From positions 80,437-98,184 of the forward strand of contig WELB01000078.1 in the NCBI GenBank assembly GCA_009602725.1: a DNA stretch of 17,748 nucleotides. Reading direction: 5' to 3'. This document shows, one piece after another, positions 15,901 through 17,748 of this stretch. Positions within the stretch are counted from its first letter, which is position 1; each line of letters opens with the position of its first letter. Origin of the DNA: Spirogloea muscicola. Lineage: Eukaryota; Streptophyta; Zygnematophyceae; Spirogloeales; Spirogloeaceae. Made by a program: the position numbers and the translations under genes. Below the pieces are notes generated by a model. The model saw only the letters and a program-made list of their open reading frames with translations, did no database searches and was not told where the DNA came from.

Positions 15901-17288
15901 CAGACTAATACTGCTGACTGCCCATGTAGTTACACTGTGGGGCTGCTACTTGACTTAACAAGGCCAACGTCTTGTACAAACTATTGTCCTTGAAGGCAGC
16001 CATAGCTATACCAGGTGATAGATCCTTGCCATGTGGTACGGACTTCCATCCTCACTCTCGCCCACCTCTGGATCTGCAGCACTGTCTTGCAAGCACAAGT
16101 TTGTGAGGCTTGTTACATCTGCGGATCTAAGGGAGACATTATTTACAACATGTCAGCAGTCATCAGCCATTTGCGATCCACAGCAAGAACGTTGCTGCAG
16201 TGTGATCTTCACCAGTTGTCACTTTGACGGATATATTAGATGCCATACGGTGTGTCATATTGTGTGACTGGGGTGTATACCTCAGCATGTGATTGTCAAC
16301 CTAAGTATGGCTGAATCATGGTTTTACCTGCTAAGAGCTACTCGTAGTTGACCATAAGGTCTAATATATACACCCTCCAGCTTCATGTGTATATCGCTGC
16401 TACTGATATATTTCCCATCTCGAAGTACCAACTCTCCCTGCATGTAGAGAAGGGGGCTTTAGGTTTTGTTGCAGATGCTTTTCATGCTTTCCATGCTTTT
16501 CACGCATTCACCACTCCATGCCAGCGCTTGAGTGCCAAAGAGAGCAATGCCGATTAAGCAAGCAAGCACTCAGGCAAAGTGCTGACAGACGGAAATTGTG
16601 AAAGCTGGCAAAAAGCTTGGGTGTACTATACCCTAATGATTGTATCCAAAATGTAATCTCATGGAGAAGCTTCTTACGTGCACATAGTGAACCTCTGGCT
16701 TGGTTGTCATTGCACTGCTGAGGTGGAACACTATGCTGCCAGTGTCCTTGCGAAGCCCTCGCAACCGGACACTGTCATTGGATCCGCTTACATGCCAACT
16801 CCCTGTTGAATAAGTCAGCCCGTATGTTAGCATTCGCACAAATTTCTCTGTGAAGGACACGAGGCTACCTCCTGCAACTTCACGTCACTACAAGATGCAG
16901 TCTGCTTCCCGACACAGCTGTCTCCTTTGAAGCGACAAACCCAACGAACCTGGCGTCCTCAGACAACCAAGCGACTGCACCACTTGGGCACATTGAGCAG
17001 CTTACCTCTGTAAGTGCCGGAGACATTGGCAGGGAAGCGTGCTGCCAATGCTAAGCCGTCTGCGTGGTCGGGCGTCGGTCCGGATACCAGTGCCTGCTCC
17101 GACAAACGCATCAACATGATATAAGGTATAGCCCTAATTGTTGGGTGCCAACTCCCAGCAATACTGATCAGGAGCTGGGGGCTAGGAGCAGCAAATGGGC
17201 TGTTAGCGAAGCTCCAGAGCGTGCCCTGCAGCAATTGACGTCCCTGATGCAGTCCCCAGCACTGGGTCGAGCCAACCAGCGGAGGCAT
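12923..17288 (-). CDS. Multi-pass transmembrane RING-H2 E3 ubiquitin ligase, FLY1/TUL1-like, spliced, 13 exons
   Basis: Exons: 17288-17006, 16871-16678, 16437-16328, 16081-16012, 15723-15666, 15373-15296, 15136-14985, 14828-14769, 14606-14513, 14225-14058, 13834-13506, 13326-13198, 13024-12923. All introns are GT-AG with matching phases; about 608 residues. The N-terminal part is lumenal-type (NVSGTYRG; LEGVYIRPYGQLR). It is followed by a block of hydrophobic membrane segments (NYTLMVTFISFLQVLFLIRQ; ESLFNAFATAAFFKFVIFS; LLGGILLMYQ; LLLQHYFGSRCFVPRQ). A C-terminal RING-H2 has all eight ligands, CVIC...CDHFFHTGC...CPTC, and the chain ends RRPLPPM. This layout matches plant FLY1/FLY2 and yeast Tul1, which ubiquitinate membrane proteins in the Golgi or endosomal system. 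The first exon is uncertain: ATG 17288 is the only ATG in frame with the conserved part, yet no clear signal peptide follows it. An acceptor (GGAGCAG) just before GCACTGGTATCC suggests an alternative spliced start. Confidence 0.92.
16473..16505. repeat. Short 9-bp tandem repeat in a ligase intron
   Basis: Three full units (TTTTCATGC, TTTCCATGC, TTTTCACGC) follow a partial one (AGATGC). It lies in the intron 16438-16677. Confidence 0.8.

Positions 17289-17748
<460 letters not shown>

Overview
The window looks like nuclear DNA of a green-lineage eukaryote, most likely a green alga. It holds three intron-rich genes, and 29 of the 32 exon joins I resolved use GT-AG borders that keep the reading frame. 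Two of the proteins belong to families with land-plant counterparts: the IRE/MAST-type AGC kinases and the FLY1/TUL1-type transmembrane RING E3 ligases. Introns are roughly 140-400 bases, the GC-rich zones sit at the 5' ends of genes, and TGTAA motifs (the usual chlorophyte poly(A) signal) lie downstream of the stops. The genus cannot be fixed from the sequence alone.

Layout. 1-980 is a GC-rich leader of unclear coding status. It contains two adjacent tRNA-like structures at 187-258 (Arg, ACG) and 262-334 (Ile, GAT) that look like decayed organellar tRNAs. 984-3084 (+) is a seven-exon HMG-CoA lyase gene. 3085-4263 is the convergent intergenic region; it carries a tandem duplication that includes the lyase stop codon, a degenerate three-copy repeat and two hairpins. 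12088-4264 (-) is a fifteen-exon gene for an IRE-family protein kinase of about 1,490 residues. 12089-12922 is the spacer between the two minus-strand genes, with a palindromic TGACGTCA and a 12-bp GC-rich inverted repeat. About 17288-12923 (-) is a thirteen-exon gene for a multi-pass membrane RING-H2 E3 ligase. 17289-17626 is GC-rich 5' flank, and the window ends in 122 consecutive A.

The three genes do not form a pathway: leucine/ketone-body metabolism, AGC kinase signalling and endomembrane ubiquitination. Their adjacency looks incidental, and each appears to have its own promoter. I found no defence system, mobile-element coding sequence or CRISPR array. The least expected content is the tRNA-like pair, the kinase's unusual low-complexity insertions, and the repeats around the lyase 3' end.
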